64,000 nt of DNA, from the NCBI GenBank assembly GCA_037318855.1, contig CP134874.1:2976598-3040597 (forward strand), in the 5' to 3' direction. The position numbers and the translations under genes are program-made. Under the pieces are notes generated by a model that worked only from the letters and a program-made list of their open reading frames with translations, ran no database searches and was not told the DNA's origin. Below, piece after piece: positions 16,701-26,299 of this stretch (the first letter of the stretch is position 1; every line of letters starts with the position of its first letter). This DNA comes from Candidatus Sedimenticola sp. (ex Thyasira tokunagai) (lineage in GTDB: Bacteria; Pseudomonadota; Gammaproteobacteria; Chromatiales; Chromatiaceae).

Positions 16701-17063
16701 CACCGGCTCCTCTCGTGCCAGGGCACGACCATCATTGATGCTCTCGGTCAGGTGTTTGATATTGCGGTCGTACTCTCGCAGCTCCTCATCGCTGATACCA
16801 GGCAAACCTTGCGCTTCATTAAGCAGGCGCTGAACAATCTCGTGCTCACCTTCACTATTGCGGCCAACCACTTCACCCATCATCTGGTGACGGTCACGCA
16901 ACGCCTCCAGTAGCGGCACATCGCGCTCGTGAATACGATAGCGGCCATCCAGCGAATCAAAGCCGAACAGGGAAAACAGCCATTGATTTAAAATAAGCTG
17001 GCGACTGAACGGCAGCTGTGGTTGTTTCTTCTTGCGGGCCTTTTTCTTGGGTGTCGTAGCCAT
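13746..17063 (-). CDS. Type III-like restriction subunit (Res): SF2 helicase plus PD-(D/E)XK nuclease
   Basis: This 1105-aa protein opens with a basic Lys-rich stretch. A DEAD-like helicase follows: Walker A [11 protein letters not shown] near residue 195, [11 protein letters not shown], and [14 protein letters not shown] as the DExH box. The second RecA domain has [26 protein letters not shown] and [14 protein letters not shown]. The C-terminus has [25 protein letters not shown], a PD-(D/E)XK nuclease with Asp and Asp-x-Lys as catalytic residues. ATG 17063 lies two bases after the mod stop, so mod and res are coupled; a TTG two codons earlier is unlikely. It should cut DNA unmodified by Mod. 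With mod broken, unchecked activity would harm the host, so it is either silent or needs Mod to act, as in type III enzymes. Confidence 0.85.
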   Translation of the reverse strand: [1105 protein letters not shown]

Positions 17064-17477
17064 GCTCAAGCCTCGGTGCTGAACATGAGGCGATGAAAAT
17101 CCTCTTCGATAAGCTTGATACGCGCTTCCAGCAGTTCACCGTTGCGTTTCTTTGGAATGGTGATGTTGTGGTCGCCGTTCACGTAGAGGATATCGAACTC
17201 GTCATCCGGGCTCTCGCTCAGGCGGATCTTGAGCTTGTCGATGAGCACCGCATCGAGTACGGCGTTGTCTTTCACCAGACCGTTTTCTTCGTTGTCGATG
17301 ACACAAGGCAGATTGCGCCAGACGACCAAGACCTTCTGGCCCTTTCGAGTCGTACCGACCACGGTGCGGAACCACCAGAGTCCATCCTCAGAACGCTTCA
17401 CACTGGCCTGCCAACGGCCATGTTCGGCCTGACTGAGATCGGCGTCGAAGTGTATCGTTGCGGCGATATACTCCACC

Positions 17478-17511
<34 letters not shown>

Positions 17512-18525
17512 AGTCCACATTGACCAGCTTGGTCTCGTCCCCGGTGGGATTGCGAACCTGGAGCTGGTAACGGGTGGGGTCAACAAAGTTCGACACGTTC
17601 AGCAGCGAGTCGGAACCACGGGTCTCCACATCCAGCATATAGTTGAGAAGATAGGCTTCACGGGCAGCTTGGTCTTCCGGGCTTTGGGAGCTAAGCAGGT
17701 CTTGCTGGGCCTTTTCACGGTTCAGTTTTAGATTGGCCAGGGCGTCTTCGTAGCTTTCAAGGCGGAGGTATTTAAAACAGTGGGAGATGCCGTTCAGCTT
17801 GCCATTGCTATCTGGCTTAGGCTTCCCTTTGTACCAGTCCCTGGAAAATACGGTTTTCATAATTCGTGGTTTTAGAATTGTGTCAAAGTGCGCACCCATT
17901 TCGGCGAGAATATATTTTCTTGCTCCGTCATCATCTCGGTTGAGGCTAATCACTGCATCGCCCGTGCTTCCCGAACCACCAAAGCAATCTAGTATCAGAT
18001 CATGTTGGCCAGCTCCTTGAAGAATGAAGCGCTGTACGAACTTGGTGTGTTTGGGTGCTAAGAAAACACCGGAGCGACCAAAGAGTGCAGTAGTTTCTTT
18101 TTCCCCGTCAGAGTAATCAGTAAAAACGCTCTTACAAACGTTAGACTCTACTTCATGCAACATTCGCTTTTGTTGAAACACTTTTGTTTCATCTTCACCA
18201 TATGCTATACGATGGTCGTTCATTAAAGATTCAAAGCTATTCCTATCAGGATAGTCAGGGTCTATGAATTGTGTGCCTTTCCATCCGCGCGAGGACAATT
18301 TGCACAGTTTTCCCGTTATTGGATGTGGTGGCTGGTAATAGCGGAAATTCTTGTGGTCAGGATCTTTTGTGGTACTGGATTGCTTCGAATCGGAAGACAT
18401 TATTGTCCAGTCGCTTTCCCTATACACCCACAGTTCTGCATTTTTAGATTTTGCTTCTTCTTCAGTAACAAATTGTCCGTTCTTATGGTAATCCCCCCAT
18501 TTATAGTGGCGCTCAAAAGTAGCAG

Positions 18526-19377
18526 TTATGCGGCCTGAGCCAACTTCTGTGCTGGTGTTATTCCTCCCAGCGCCATATGGGGTCTTTCATTATTGTAACG
18601 CCATAGCCATTGGGTCGCAGTATCTTGTGCATGGACGATGGATTCGAATAGATGTTGATCCAGCCATTCGTGCCTCACGGTACGATTGAATCGCTCCACA
18701 TAAGCGTTTTGCTGAGGATTGCCTGGTTGAATGTAATGGAGGACAATTTTTCTTTTGGCGGCCCATTCCACAAGCTGATGGCTGATGTATTCAGGGCCAT
18801 TGTCACAACGTATTGCCCTGGGTTCCCCACGCCACTCAATGATTCGTTCCAGTGAGCGTATCACTCGAAGTGCGGGTAACGATAAGTCCACCTCAATGCC
18901 CAGCCCTTCACGGTTGTAGTCATCGATTACATTGAAAGTGCGGAAGCTGCGACCATCATTCAGCCGGTCATGCATGAAGTCCATCGACCACATGTCATTG
19001 ATCTGCCGGGGTACTGACAGTTCATCCGGCCTGTCCCGCTTGAGGCGGCGTTTTGGTTTGATTCGCAGGTTCAGCTCAAGCTCCCGGTATATCCGGTATA
19101 CGCGCTTGTGATTGTAGCCGTAGCCTTTCACATTGCGTAGATACAGGAAACAGAGGCCGAAACCCCATGTGCGGTTAGTCGTTGTCAGGCGCAGCAGCCA
19201 ATCTGCTATGTACGCATTATCACCGGACAGCTTTGCCTGGTAACGGTAACAGGTCTCGCTGATGCTGAAGGCCTGGCAGACGAGGCGAATAGAGGCGTGG
19301 CGTTCTTCTACCGCACGTTTGGCCATCTCTTTTCGTCGAGATGGCTTCACCACTTTTTTCAAGGGCTTCCTGAACAA
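18526..19377 (-). CDS. IS3-family transposase OrfB (DDE integrase)
   Basis: This 283-aa protein has the IS3 OrfB layout. An HTH_21 region ([20 protein letters not shown], then [13 protein letters not shown] and [16 protein letters not shown]) precedes an rve core. The first Asp is in [10 protein letters not shown], the second in [10 protein letters not shown], and the Glu in [18 protein letters not shown]. The frame opens with TTG at 19377, but native expression would be by -1 frameshifting from orfA at the adenine run near 19354-19359, where one base appears to be missing. OrfB itself is intact. Confidence 0.9.
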   Translation of the reverse strand: MFRKPLKKVVKPSRRKEMAKRAVEERHASIRLVCQAFSISETCYRYQAKLSGDNAYIADWLLRLTTTNRTWGFGLCFLYLRNVKGYGYNHKRVYRIYRELELNLRIKPKRRLKRDRPDELSVPRQINDMWSMDFMHDRLNDGRSFRTFNVIDDYNREGLGIEVDLSLPALRVIRSLERIIEWRGEPRAIRCDNGPEYISHQLVEWAAKRKIVLHYIQPGNPQQNAYVERFNRTVRHEWLDQHLFESIVHAQDTATQWLWRYNNERPHMALGGITPAQKLAQAA

Positions 19378-19613
19378 TCTCAGCCTTCAGTCGCTCTTCG
19401 GCATACATCTTTTTTAGGCGCCGGTTCTCTTCTTCCAGCTCTTTCATCCGCTTCATCATGGAGACGTCCATGCCACCATATTTGGAGCGCCAATTGTAGA
19501 AAGTGGCATCACTCATACCATGCTTTTCGGCAGAGTTCGGCAACCGGTATACCGCTTTCAGCCTCTTTCAGGATACTGATGATCTGTGACTCGCTGTAGC
19601 GTGATCTCTTCAT
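19220..19613 (-). pseudogene. IS3-family OrfA, broken by two homopolymer indels
   Basis: Translation from ATG 19613 gives MKRSRYSESQIISILKEA, the start of an IS3 OrfA helix-turn-helix. An extra base in the T run at 19524-19527 shifts the frame after CRK, so the rest (HGMSDATFYNWRSKYGGMDVS) is read in another frame. A second missing base in the six-T run at 19354-19359 removes the expected ALEKKW-stop ending and the native -1 slippery site, fusing the frame into nonsense to 19220. These are true decay or homopolymer sequencing errors. Confidence 0.75.
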
Positions 19614-21757
19614 GTAGATTCTCCTTGAACCTCTATATTGGAAAATTCTACTTATAAACGCCACTATTTCTCGGGGGGATTACCTTATCACGATATTCTG
19701 CAAATTTGTAATTGTAGAGCCCCTTCCATGGATCATTTCTTTTTTCAATTTTCCAATCCATTCCTTGTGAATCTACCTCTTCACGATAGTCGAATTTATG
19801 CTGTTCATATAAAGCTAGAATAGCTGCTTGAACTTCAGTTAAAGCTGGATATTGGGGATTTAGTTCCCTAACAAGGTCCATGACCTCAAAATACCCAGGC
19901 TTTGGCTCGCGAAACATTTCGACGTCATTCTCGACAGCGTCTTTATGTTTTGAATAAACCTCTACGTATTCGTGGTTTGTAGAATATGTGGGGGATCTGC
20001 CATCGTTGGTGTTTTGAATCCAAATGAGCTCTTCGACCTTATTCTCTCTCCCGAACACTTCATCCATTGCATATTCGAGAATAGTTCTTTCTGCCTTATC
20101 GATGCTGACAAAGATAGCTCCGTCAGTTTTCATCAAATCCTTAATTAACCACATACGGTCATGCATTAAAGTGCCCCATGACGAATGCTTATAATCATTT
20201 TTATACGGAATTGAACTGACAGCAGTATTATAGGGTGGATCAAGATATATACATTTTGTTTGCTCTCGATACTTGTCTCGAATCAGGTTTAGCGCCTGAA
20301 AATTATCTGAATGAATGAGAATGCCGTCGCATTGATCATCTAGGTCATTGAGTAAGGAGAGCAGTTCAGCTTGAAATTCCATATCAAACAGGGCGGTATC
20401 GATAATAAGATTCTTATGGGATGTTAAGTATTCCTCGGTTATTTCAGTCTCTGGCTCAATGAAACCAAGATCCTGCCACTGTATTTTCTGGTGAGGATTT
20501 AAGGCGATTTGTGTGAATAATGATTCTGGAACTCTATCAAGCGTGATGCAGTAGGCTGATTCGGCAACAAACTTTTTCTTTAGCCACAGTAGCTTTTGAA
20601 ACTCTTCAAGCTGTGCCAAAAAGACAATAATCTTCTCGCCAATGCTACGGATTACCTCGATTTTCGAAAGCAACGGCGCCAATCGAGCTGGCTGGCTCTT
20701 CATCGCCGCCACATCTTCCCAACGCAGCAGTTCGTTCTTGATGTAGAAATCGAGCTCACGGGTCAGGAAGCCGCCCAGATCTTTGTGGATGAAGTAGTCG
20801 AAGGTGTTCTTCTTGGTGTAGTTGTTGAGCTGGCCCTGGAGGATAGGATAGTCGGCCTTCTGACCGTCGGCCTTGGTGTAGGCCTGGCTGAGGCCATTTT
20901 TCCAGGCAGTAGCCAGTTCGCTGTTCTCACCCAATAGTCGTTCCACCGCCATCTGACGGCAGTGATCTTGTGTGGGAGGCTTCTTGGAGGCAGCGGCTGT
21001 GGCACCAGCCTTGGCGGTGGCAGTCCAGTCATTGGCGGTGGTGGCACGGAAGTGGAAGCGAAGATTGAGCTCTTTCCCCTGGTCGCCCTCAACCTCTTCC
21101 CAGGGCTGTTCAGCATCGAGCACGAAGATCCGCTTGGTGGTCTCGCTCTCCTTTACATTGTTCTGCGCGCCGGGGTCGGCATCCACCAGTTTGAAGTGAA
21201 CACGCAGAGGGTTCTCTTCGTTGTCGGGGTCGAGGCGGAAACTGTAGTCGCGCAGGGTCTCTGAGGATTTGATGTAGTACTGGTCCTTGTTGGCCCAGTG
21301 CAGCACCACCTCTTCACCGTTGTAGGGAATGGCATAGGTGCCATCCTTGTAGACGCGGCGGGAGACGAAATCGCCCTCGTCGTAGTAGCGACTGAAAAAG
21401 GTGATGAGGGCATCGTAGACTTCGCCCTCTTCGCGGCCCAGATCCAGACTGTCAGTCAACTGCTCCTTGAGTGCCTTCACTTTGGGCACATCATCCGGCT
21501 CCATCTCCATCTCGTGAGCGGCCTTAATGGCTTTGTCGAGCTCGGTTTGGATGGACTGCTTGTCCTGGCTCGCGAAACCCTGAAAGGCATCGGCGATGAT
21601 ACTGGGCAGGTCCTGCTCAACAAAACGATTAATATCGTCCTTGCGGGCATGCATGATGCGGTAGATACCGAAGTCCAATTCCGGCTGGTTGAGCTGGAAC
21701 AGCTCATGCAGCAGGGTTATGAACTTCTGTTTTTTATTGTCGCTAGAGGCCATGGGA

Positions 21758-22870
21758 TTATTTTCTGTAGGGTTCAAATTCGTTGTTGTCGCGGGTGAGC
21801 AGCGTTAAAAATCGGGGGTGCAGGAAAAGCTTTTCACGCCCGACCTTGTGTTCTTCCAATACGCCGATATCGCAGAGCAGCTTCAGGTAGACTGATGCGG
21901 TCTGCCGCTTGGCAATACCGCTATCGACCAGGTTGGCAATTCGGCAATAGGGCTGCACAAAGAGCTGTTCCACCAACTCGCGGCTGTAGATGTTTGTGGC
22001 GTTTTTCTGCACGTGCTGAACGGTGTGTTCCAGCAGGGCCTGTGCGGCGCGGATCTTGTCACCGGTCCAGATGGCGGTCTGGCGAATCGCGTCCAGCATG
22101 TAGAGCATCCACTCTTCCCAGCGCTCATCCGTGGTCACTTCCAGCAACAGGCGGTAGTAATCGGCCTTGGTGCGGTTGATATGACCGGAGAGGTAGAGTG
22201 TCGGCTGGTTGAGCAGCCCCTGTTCCACCAGGTAGAGCAGGTTGAGGACACGACCGGTACGACCGTTACCATCGGTAAAGGGGTGAATGGCCTCGAACTG
22301 GTAGTGGGCAGCAGCCATGCGTACCAGGGGATCGATATCCTCTTCTTGGTGCAGGAAGCGCTCCCAGTTGGCGAGCTTGTCCCGCAGCAGGGCTTCGCCT
22401 TCGGGCGGGGTGTAGATCACCTCGCCGGTGCGGTCGTTAATCAGTTGCGTGCCGGGGGTTCGGCGAATGTTGAGCCTGGCATCCTTGATGATGCTGCACA
22501 CCTCAACGGCAACTCCCGTGCTCAGCGGCCGCCGTTCAAGCATCTGGTAGCCTTGGTAGAGCGCCGTGCGATACCGAAGAGCCTCTTTGGTGTCGGCATC
22601 GATCTGGTTGTTGCCTACTTCGGCAAAGCGGAACAGACGGTCAGAGGTGGTGACGATATTCTCGATCTCGGAACTGGCCTGGGCCTCCAACAACGGGATG
22701 GCGTTGATCAGCACCGCCGGGTTGGGCAGGCTTTCCCCTAACTGTTTGAGTTCGGCCAATTCTGCGCGCGCCTCGATGCAGAGCTTGAGCACGGCGCGGG
22801 TTTCCAGCTCTGCGGTGGGAGGCAGGGGTGGAAGATCGTTGTAGGGTTTCTCTGGCGCAAATGGCTTCAT
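21758..22870 (-). CDS. Fic-family AMPylase with N-terminal inhibitory motif and C-terminal winged helix
   Basis: This 370-aa Fic protein has the catalytic loop HPFTDGNGRTGR at residues 196-207 with His, Asn and both Arg. The segment around 66-71 (SSEIEN) fits the [S/T]xxxE[G/N] autoinhibitory helix, so it is a class II Fic protein that blocks its own ATP site. The C-terminus (~300-360: RIANLVDSGIAKRQTASVYLKLLCDIGVLEEHKVGREKLFL) is a winged helix that could bind DNA. The gene overlaps the mod start region and follows the SNF2 helicase after a 100-bp spacer packed with ATGTCGA sites, so autoregulation is likely. No good Shine-Dalgarno precedes ATG 22870. The substrate is unknown; modification of a restriction partner is a speculative role. 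Confidence 0.9.
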   Translation of the reverse strand: MKPFAPEKPYNDLPPLPPTAELETRAVLKLCIEARAELAELKQLGESLPNPAVLINAIPLLEAQASSEIENIVTTSDRLFRFAEVGNNQIDADTKEALRYRTALYQGYQMLERRPLSTGVAVEVCSIIKDARLNIRRTPGTQLINDRTGEVIYTPPEGEALLRDKLANWERFLHQEEDIDPLVRMAAAHYQFEAIHPFTDGNGRTGRVLNLLYLVEQGLLNQPTLYLSGHINRTKADYYRLLLEVTTDERWEEWMLYMLDAIRQTAIWTGDKIRAAQALLEHTVQHVQKNATNIYSRELVEQLFVQPYCRIANLVDSGIAKRQTASVYLKLLCDIGVLEEHKVGREKLFLHPRFLTLLTRDNNEFEPYRK

Positions 22871-22969
22871 ATGTCGATTTACTTATGGTTATTCGACATA
22901 TCGGCGAAACATGTCGATTGCATCAACGCATCGACATGATATGTCGATCAAATTACCAATATTCGACAT
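22871..22969. promoter_or_regulatory. Six-copy ATGTCGA operator array before fic
   Basis: ATGTCGA occurs at 22871-22877, 22911-22917 and 22941-22947. Its complement TCGACAT occurs at 22893-22899, 22931-22937 and 22963-22969. They form three inverted pairs spanning 29, 27 and 29 bp. The array fills the whole spacer between the SNF2 helicase stop and the fic ATG. Equal pair lengths suggest three dimers bound on one DNA face. The Fic winged helix is the obvious candidate binder. Confidence 0.65.
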
Positions 22970-22970
22970 A

Positions 22971-25877
22971 TTATACGATTTCCCACCGAATACGAAAGAG
23001 AAAATGCACTAGGGTCTTCTGTTTCATGCGTTGTTCCAGGGCATCGATGAGCTGATCCCGTTTGGCTTCAATCTCATCTTCCACGTCAAAGATCTCTTGC
23101 CGTTGGCGACGCTGGCGGCGCACCAGGTTCTTTATCTCTTCCTGTAGCTGCTTTTGTTCTTCAACTGTTTCGGAAAGACGGGCTCGGCGCTTGCTATCAC
23201 GCAGGCGATTTTTGGTATCTTGCAGGATTTGCTCGGCCGCAAGGAGCTGATCATCCGCCCAGTTTTCAAGCTTTTCGCGCTCACGTTGGAAGTACTGGTC
23301 GTTTTCGTCCAGAGCCCGTGCCAAGGTGGCTTCAATCTGCCTTTCAGCAGTACTTGAAAGGTTTGGAGGGATGGGTACATCGTTGATCTGAGTGGTTTCC
23401 GCTTCAAGGCCGAATAGTCGAACGCATGCATCTTGGTCGAGTAGTTCGTCACTGTCGCTAAGGGCGGTGAACACCAGATGTTCTTCCTTCTCGAAGCTGT
23501 GCAGTTCGAGAAGGTTGAGCTCAAGCCAACCGGATTTAGACGTCAGCCCCTCCAAAACAGAGACCTTGTAGGGGTGTCCACTCAAATCGAAGTACAGAGT
23601 TGCCTGTGGGGTGTCGAGACGACGGCCGTGGTCTAGCACATACTCCCCAAGAGGGTGAGATAGCCGGTAGAGGTGGGCGTGTTCTGGGGCGGCTTCGCCC
23701 TTTCGAATGAGTTGGTAATCACCTGAAGGGGCACCATGACAAGGCGAGTTGATCAGGTTAAAGACGAGGGCGTCATTGTCGAAGCTGGCAGTGTCGGCCA
23801 GGATGTAGCGTGTGAGCAGCCAGAATAGTCTGGCGATTCGGTCCAGACTCTCCTCAGCGCGTTTGCGCGTGACCTTGAGCAGCTCGTGTATGTCGGCATC
23901 AAAGTGTTCAAGCAGCTTCTGCTCGGTTTCCCGCATGCGCGCTTCGATAGATGTCTCCAGCTCCTTTTGCAGAGCCGCAAAAGCAGCTTGGATCTCTTCG
24001 GGAGTACGGCATGTGTCGTAGATAGCCGCTATGCGTTGTTCGAAATCGACGCCGGATTCGATACGCCCGAGAATCTCATCGGAGGCACCAAAAACACCGT
24101 CGAACAGATGAAACTTTTCTGAGAGCAATTCGAGGACACGGCGGTCTGCTTCGTTACGGCGGTTGAGAAAATTAATGACGACGACGTCGAATACCTGTCC
24201 ATAGCGATGACAACGACCTATACGTTGCTCGACCCGTTGGGGGTTCCAGGGCAGATCGTAGTTCACTACCAGGGCGCAGAATTGTAAATTCACACCTTCG
24301 GCTGCCGCTTCGGTGGCAATCAGAATCTCGCCGCTTTCGCGAAAATGATCGATGATGGCGGTGCGCTTGTCTACAGCTGGACTGCCAGAAATCCTGTCAC
24401 TGCCGGCATGATCCTTTAGCCAGCGATGGTAGATGCCGGTAACTGCTGCTGAGTTGTTGGTGCCTGAGAAAGTGACAACCTTTCCTGCATGCCCATGGGC
24501 CTCCAGAAAGTGAGCCAGATAGTCCTGGGTGCGGCGCGATTCGGTAAAGATCACCGCTTTTCGCGGCGCCCCCATCTGGGCCATGCTATCGAAACCAATC
24601 TGCAGCGCCTTTAGCAAGGCGTGTGATTTCTCATCCTCTTTAATGCTGTGGGCAAGATTGATGTAGTGCTCAAGTTCGGCTATCTCTCCCCGAAGTGCGA
24701 CTAGGTCGATTTCACGGTCATCATTTGTCTTGGATTGGTAGTCTTCAGGCTCCTCTGCTGCCTCATCCAGTGCGTCTTCACCAAGTTCATCATCGACCTC
24801 TTCATCTGAAATTAATCGATCCAGCCAGTCGTCTTCGAGCGTCTTTCCTTCCAATAGCACGCTCAGTCGTCCATGGATGGTTTCAAGCGTATTGATAACG
24901 GCTCGGGTGGATGATGCGAGTAGCTTACGCAACACCAAGCCGATGAGGTGGCGCTGGCGAACCGGAAAGCCGTAGGTTTCTTCTCGTTGCAGGTAGGCAG
25001 AAACCAGATCGTACAGTCGTTGCTCATCCTCCCCCGGGGTGAAGGGAATGGTGATCGGCTTGCGCTCGGTATAACGCACATACTCCAGCACATCACGGCG
25101 AAGGGTTCGTGTTATGAATTCGCTGAGTCGGCGACGTAGGGCGGGCAGATTTTCTTCACCACGCATGTATTGACTACGGAAACTGACAGCATCACCAAAC
25201 AGATGCTGATCGATGACCGTTGATAGCCCGAACAGCTCAAGCAAGGAGTTTTGTAGTGGTGTAGCGGTCAGCAGAAGTTTTCGGCAGCCCGCAAGCCCTT
25301 TCTTTATGGCTTGCCCTGTCTGGTGACTGTCGCGATGGGCATTTCGTAGTTTGTGCGCTTCATCAATAACTGCCAGATCCCAGGGGATACCGCTAAGTTT
25401 GTCTTGCATGCGCGCCGCAAAATGGAGCGACATGATGCTGATTTGGTCCTGGTCAAGCGGATTGTAGATGCCGCCTTTTTGGAGATTCTTCCAGGTTTTA
25501 GCATCTAGAATTTGCGTTGGGAGGTGAAACTTCTCTTCGAGTTCGGTCGCCCACTGTTTGCGAAGTGCTGCAGGGCAGATAACCAACAACCGACGCCGAC
25601 GTTCAGCCCAGTATTGGCAAAGTACCAACGCAGCTTCAATCGTTTTACCGAGACCGACTTCGTCCGCAAGAACCACGCCCTTAGCCAGGGGGTTACCAAG
25701 GGCAAAGAGAGCGGCATCGATCTGGTGAGGATTGAGATCGACACTGGCATCAAACAGTGATTGGGAAATGCGATCAACATCGTCGCCCCGGCGGCGGCGG
25801 GTAAGTTCCCAGGCAAAATACTTAGCGTGAAATGCTGTAAGGCCAGCATTCTGTCGCAGAATCTTGTTATCTACCAT
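22971..25877 (-). CDS. SNF2/HepA-like helicase of the defence module
   Basis: This 968-aa Swi2/Snf2-type ATPase has Walker A in VLADEVGLGKTIEAALVL (~residue 70), motif II in LAVIDEAHKLRNAHRDS, LLTATPLQNSLLELFGL, and motifs V-VI in ATEAAAEGVNLQF and WNPQRVEQRIGRCHRYGQ. An acidic insert lies near 345-400. The last ~120 residues are coiled coil, rich in Glu, Arg and Gln. This architecture occurs in helicases attached to restriction and DISARM-like loci (DrmD is one). It is the first gene of the minus-strand block, and AAGGG lies 7 nt before ATG 25877. It would translocate on DNA and could help recognition or cutting by the Mod-Res pair; that is inferred from position. Confidence 0.85.
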   Translation of the reverse strand: MVDNKILRQNAGLTAFHAKYFAWELTRRRRGDDVDRISQSLFDASVDLNPHQIDAALFALGNPLAKGVVLADEVGLGKTIEAALVLCQYWAERRRRLLVICPAALRKQWATELEEKFHLPTQILDAKTWKNLQKGGIYNPLDQDQISIMSLHFAARMQDKLSGIPWDLAVIDEAHKLRNAHRDSHQTGQAIKKGLAGCRKLLLTATPLQNSLLELFGLSTVIDQHLFGDAVSFRSQYMRGEENLPALRRRLSEFITRTLRRDVLEYVRYTERKPITIPFTPGEDEQRLYDLVSAYLQREETYGFPVRQRHLIGLVLRKLLASSTRAVINTLETIHGRLSVLLEGKTLEDDWLDRLISDEEVDDELGEDALDEAAEEPEDYQSKTNDDREIDLVALRGEIAELEHYINLAHSIKEDEKSHALLKALQIGFDSMAQMGAPRKAVIFTESRRTQDYLAHFLEAHGHAGKVVTFSGTNNSAAVTGIYHRWLKDHAGSDRISGSPAVDKRTAIIDHFRESGEILIATEAAAEGVNLQFCALVVNYDLPWNPQRVEQRIGRCHRYGQVFDVVVINFLNRRNEADRRVLELLSEKFHLFDGVFGASDEILGRIESGVDFEQRIAAIYDTCRTPEEIQAAFAALQKELETSIEARMRETEQKLLEHFDADIHELLKVTRKRAEESLDRIARLFWLLTRYILADTASFDNDALVFNLINSPCHGAPSGDYQLIRKGEAAPEHAHLYRLSHPLGEYVLDHGRRLDTPQATLYFDLSGHPYKVSVLEGLTSKSGWLELNLLELHSFEKEEHLVFTALSDSDELLDQDACVRLFGLEAETTQINDVPIPPNLSSTAERQIEATLARALDENDQYFQREREKLENWADDQLLAAEQILQDTKNRLRDSKRRARLSETVEEQKQLQEEIKNLVRRQRRQRQEIFDVEDEIEAKRDQLIDALEQRMKQKTLVHFLFRIRWEIV

Positions 25878-25976
25878 AATAATCCCTTATTAGTTTTATT
25901 CTCTGCGCTATCAATTGTTATTCATTGCAAGCGACAGTGCAATTACAACAACAAAAGGATCTCAGATAGTTGCATA

Positions 25977-26114
25977 CTTAGGCCTGATAACTCAGGATTA
26001 TCTGGCCTATACTGCCTGAAACCCATACAGTTGTGTCGAGGGCCACATCAAAAAACTTGGGCCTGATAATGTAGAAATATCAGGCATAACCGGTCCGAAA
26101 CCCACAATTCAGTG
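25977..26114. repeat. Pair of 59-bp direct repeats with internal palindromes upstream of the helicase
   Basis: Units at 25977-26035 and 26056-26114 are each 59 bp and share CTT.GGCCTGATAA, a central palindrome half, and GAAACCCA near the end. The second contains GCCTGATA and TATCAGGC as an inverted pair (26061-26084). They lie 100-240 bp before the SNF2 helicase and 190-320 bp before the DUF429 gene, in an otherwise empty 420-bp stretch. They may be operators or a small duplication. Confidence 0.5.
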
Positions 26115-26299
26115 CTTATCACCCTTTCTGACTCTTCCGCACCACCCGTTCCATTTCCATCAAACAAAGCCTATCCCAGCTAAAATCCCAATGTTCTGCG
26201 CGCAATATCAGCCGATGTTTCGTCGCGAAACATGCCAAGCCGACCCTACCCACAGCTATGCAACTGGACGCATTTTCTAAACCATGCCACTCTAGGCAA

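Larger units (their letters stand above)
18487..19684 (-). mobile_element. IS3-family (IS407/IS51-like) element in mod
   Basis: The 1198-bp element has imperfect terminal inverted repeats: GGTAATCCCCCC, a short variable stretch, ATAGTGGCG, then AAGTAG at each end. It is flanked by the 4-bp duplication TTAT at 18483-18486 and 19685-19688. It carries orfA and orfB on the minus strand, colinear with mod. OrfA has two one-base homopolymer changes, so the copy is probably inactive unless they are sequencing errors. Confidence 0.9.

Noticed and set aside
22013..22741. A 242-codon plus-strand open frame
   Set aside because: It is antisense to the Fic gene, which has a full catalytic motif; no domain is visible in the shadow.
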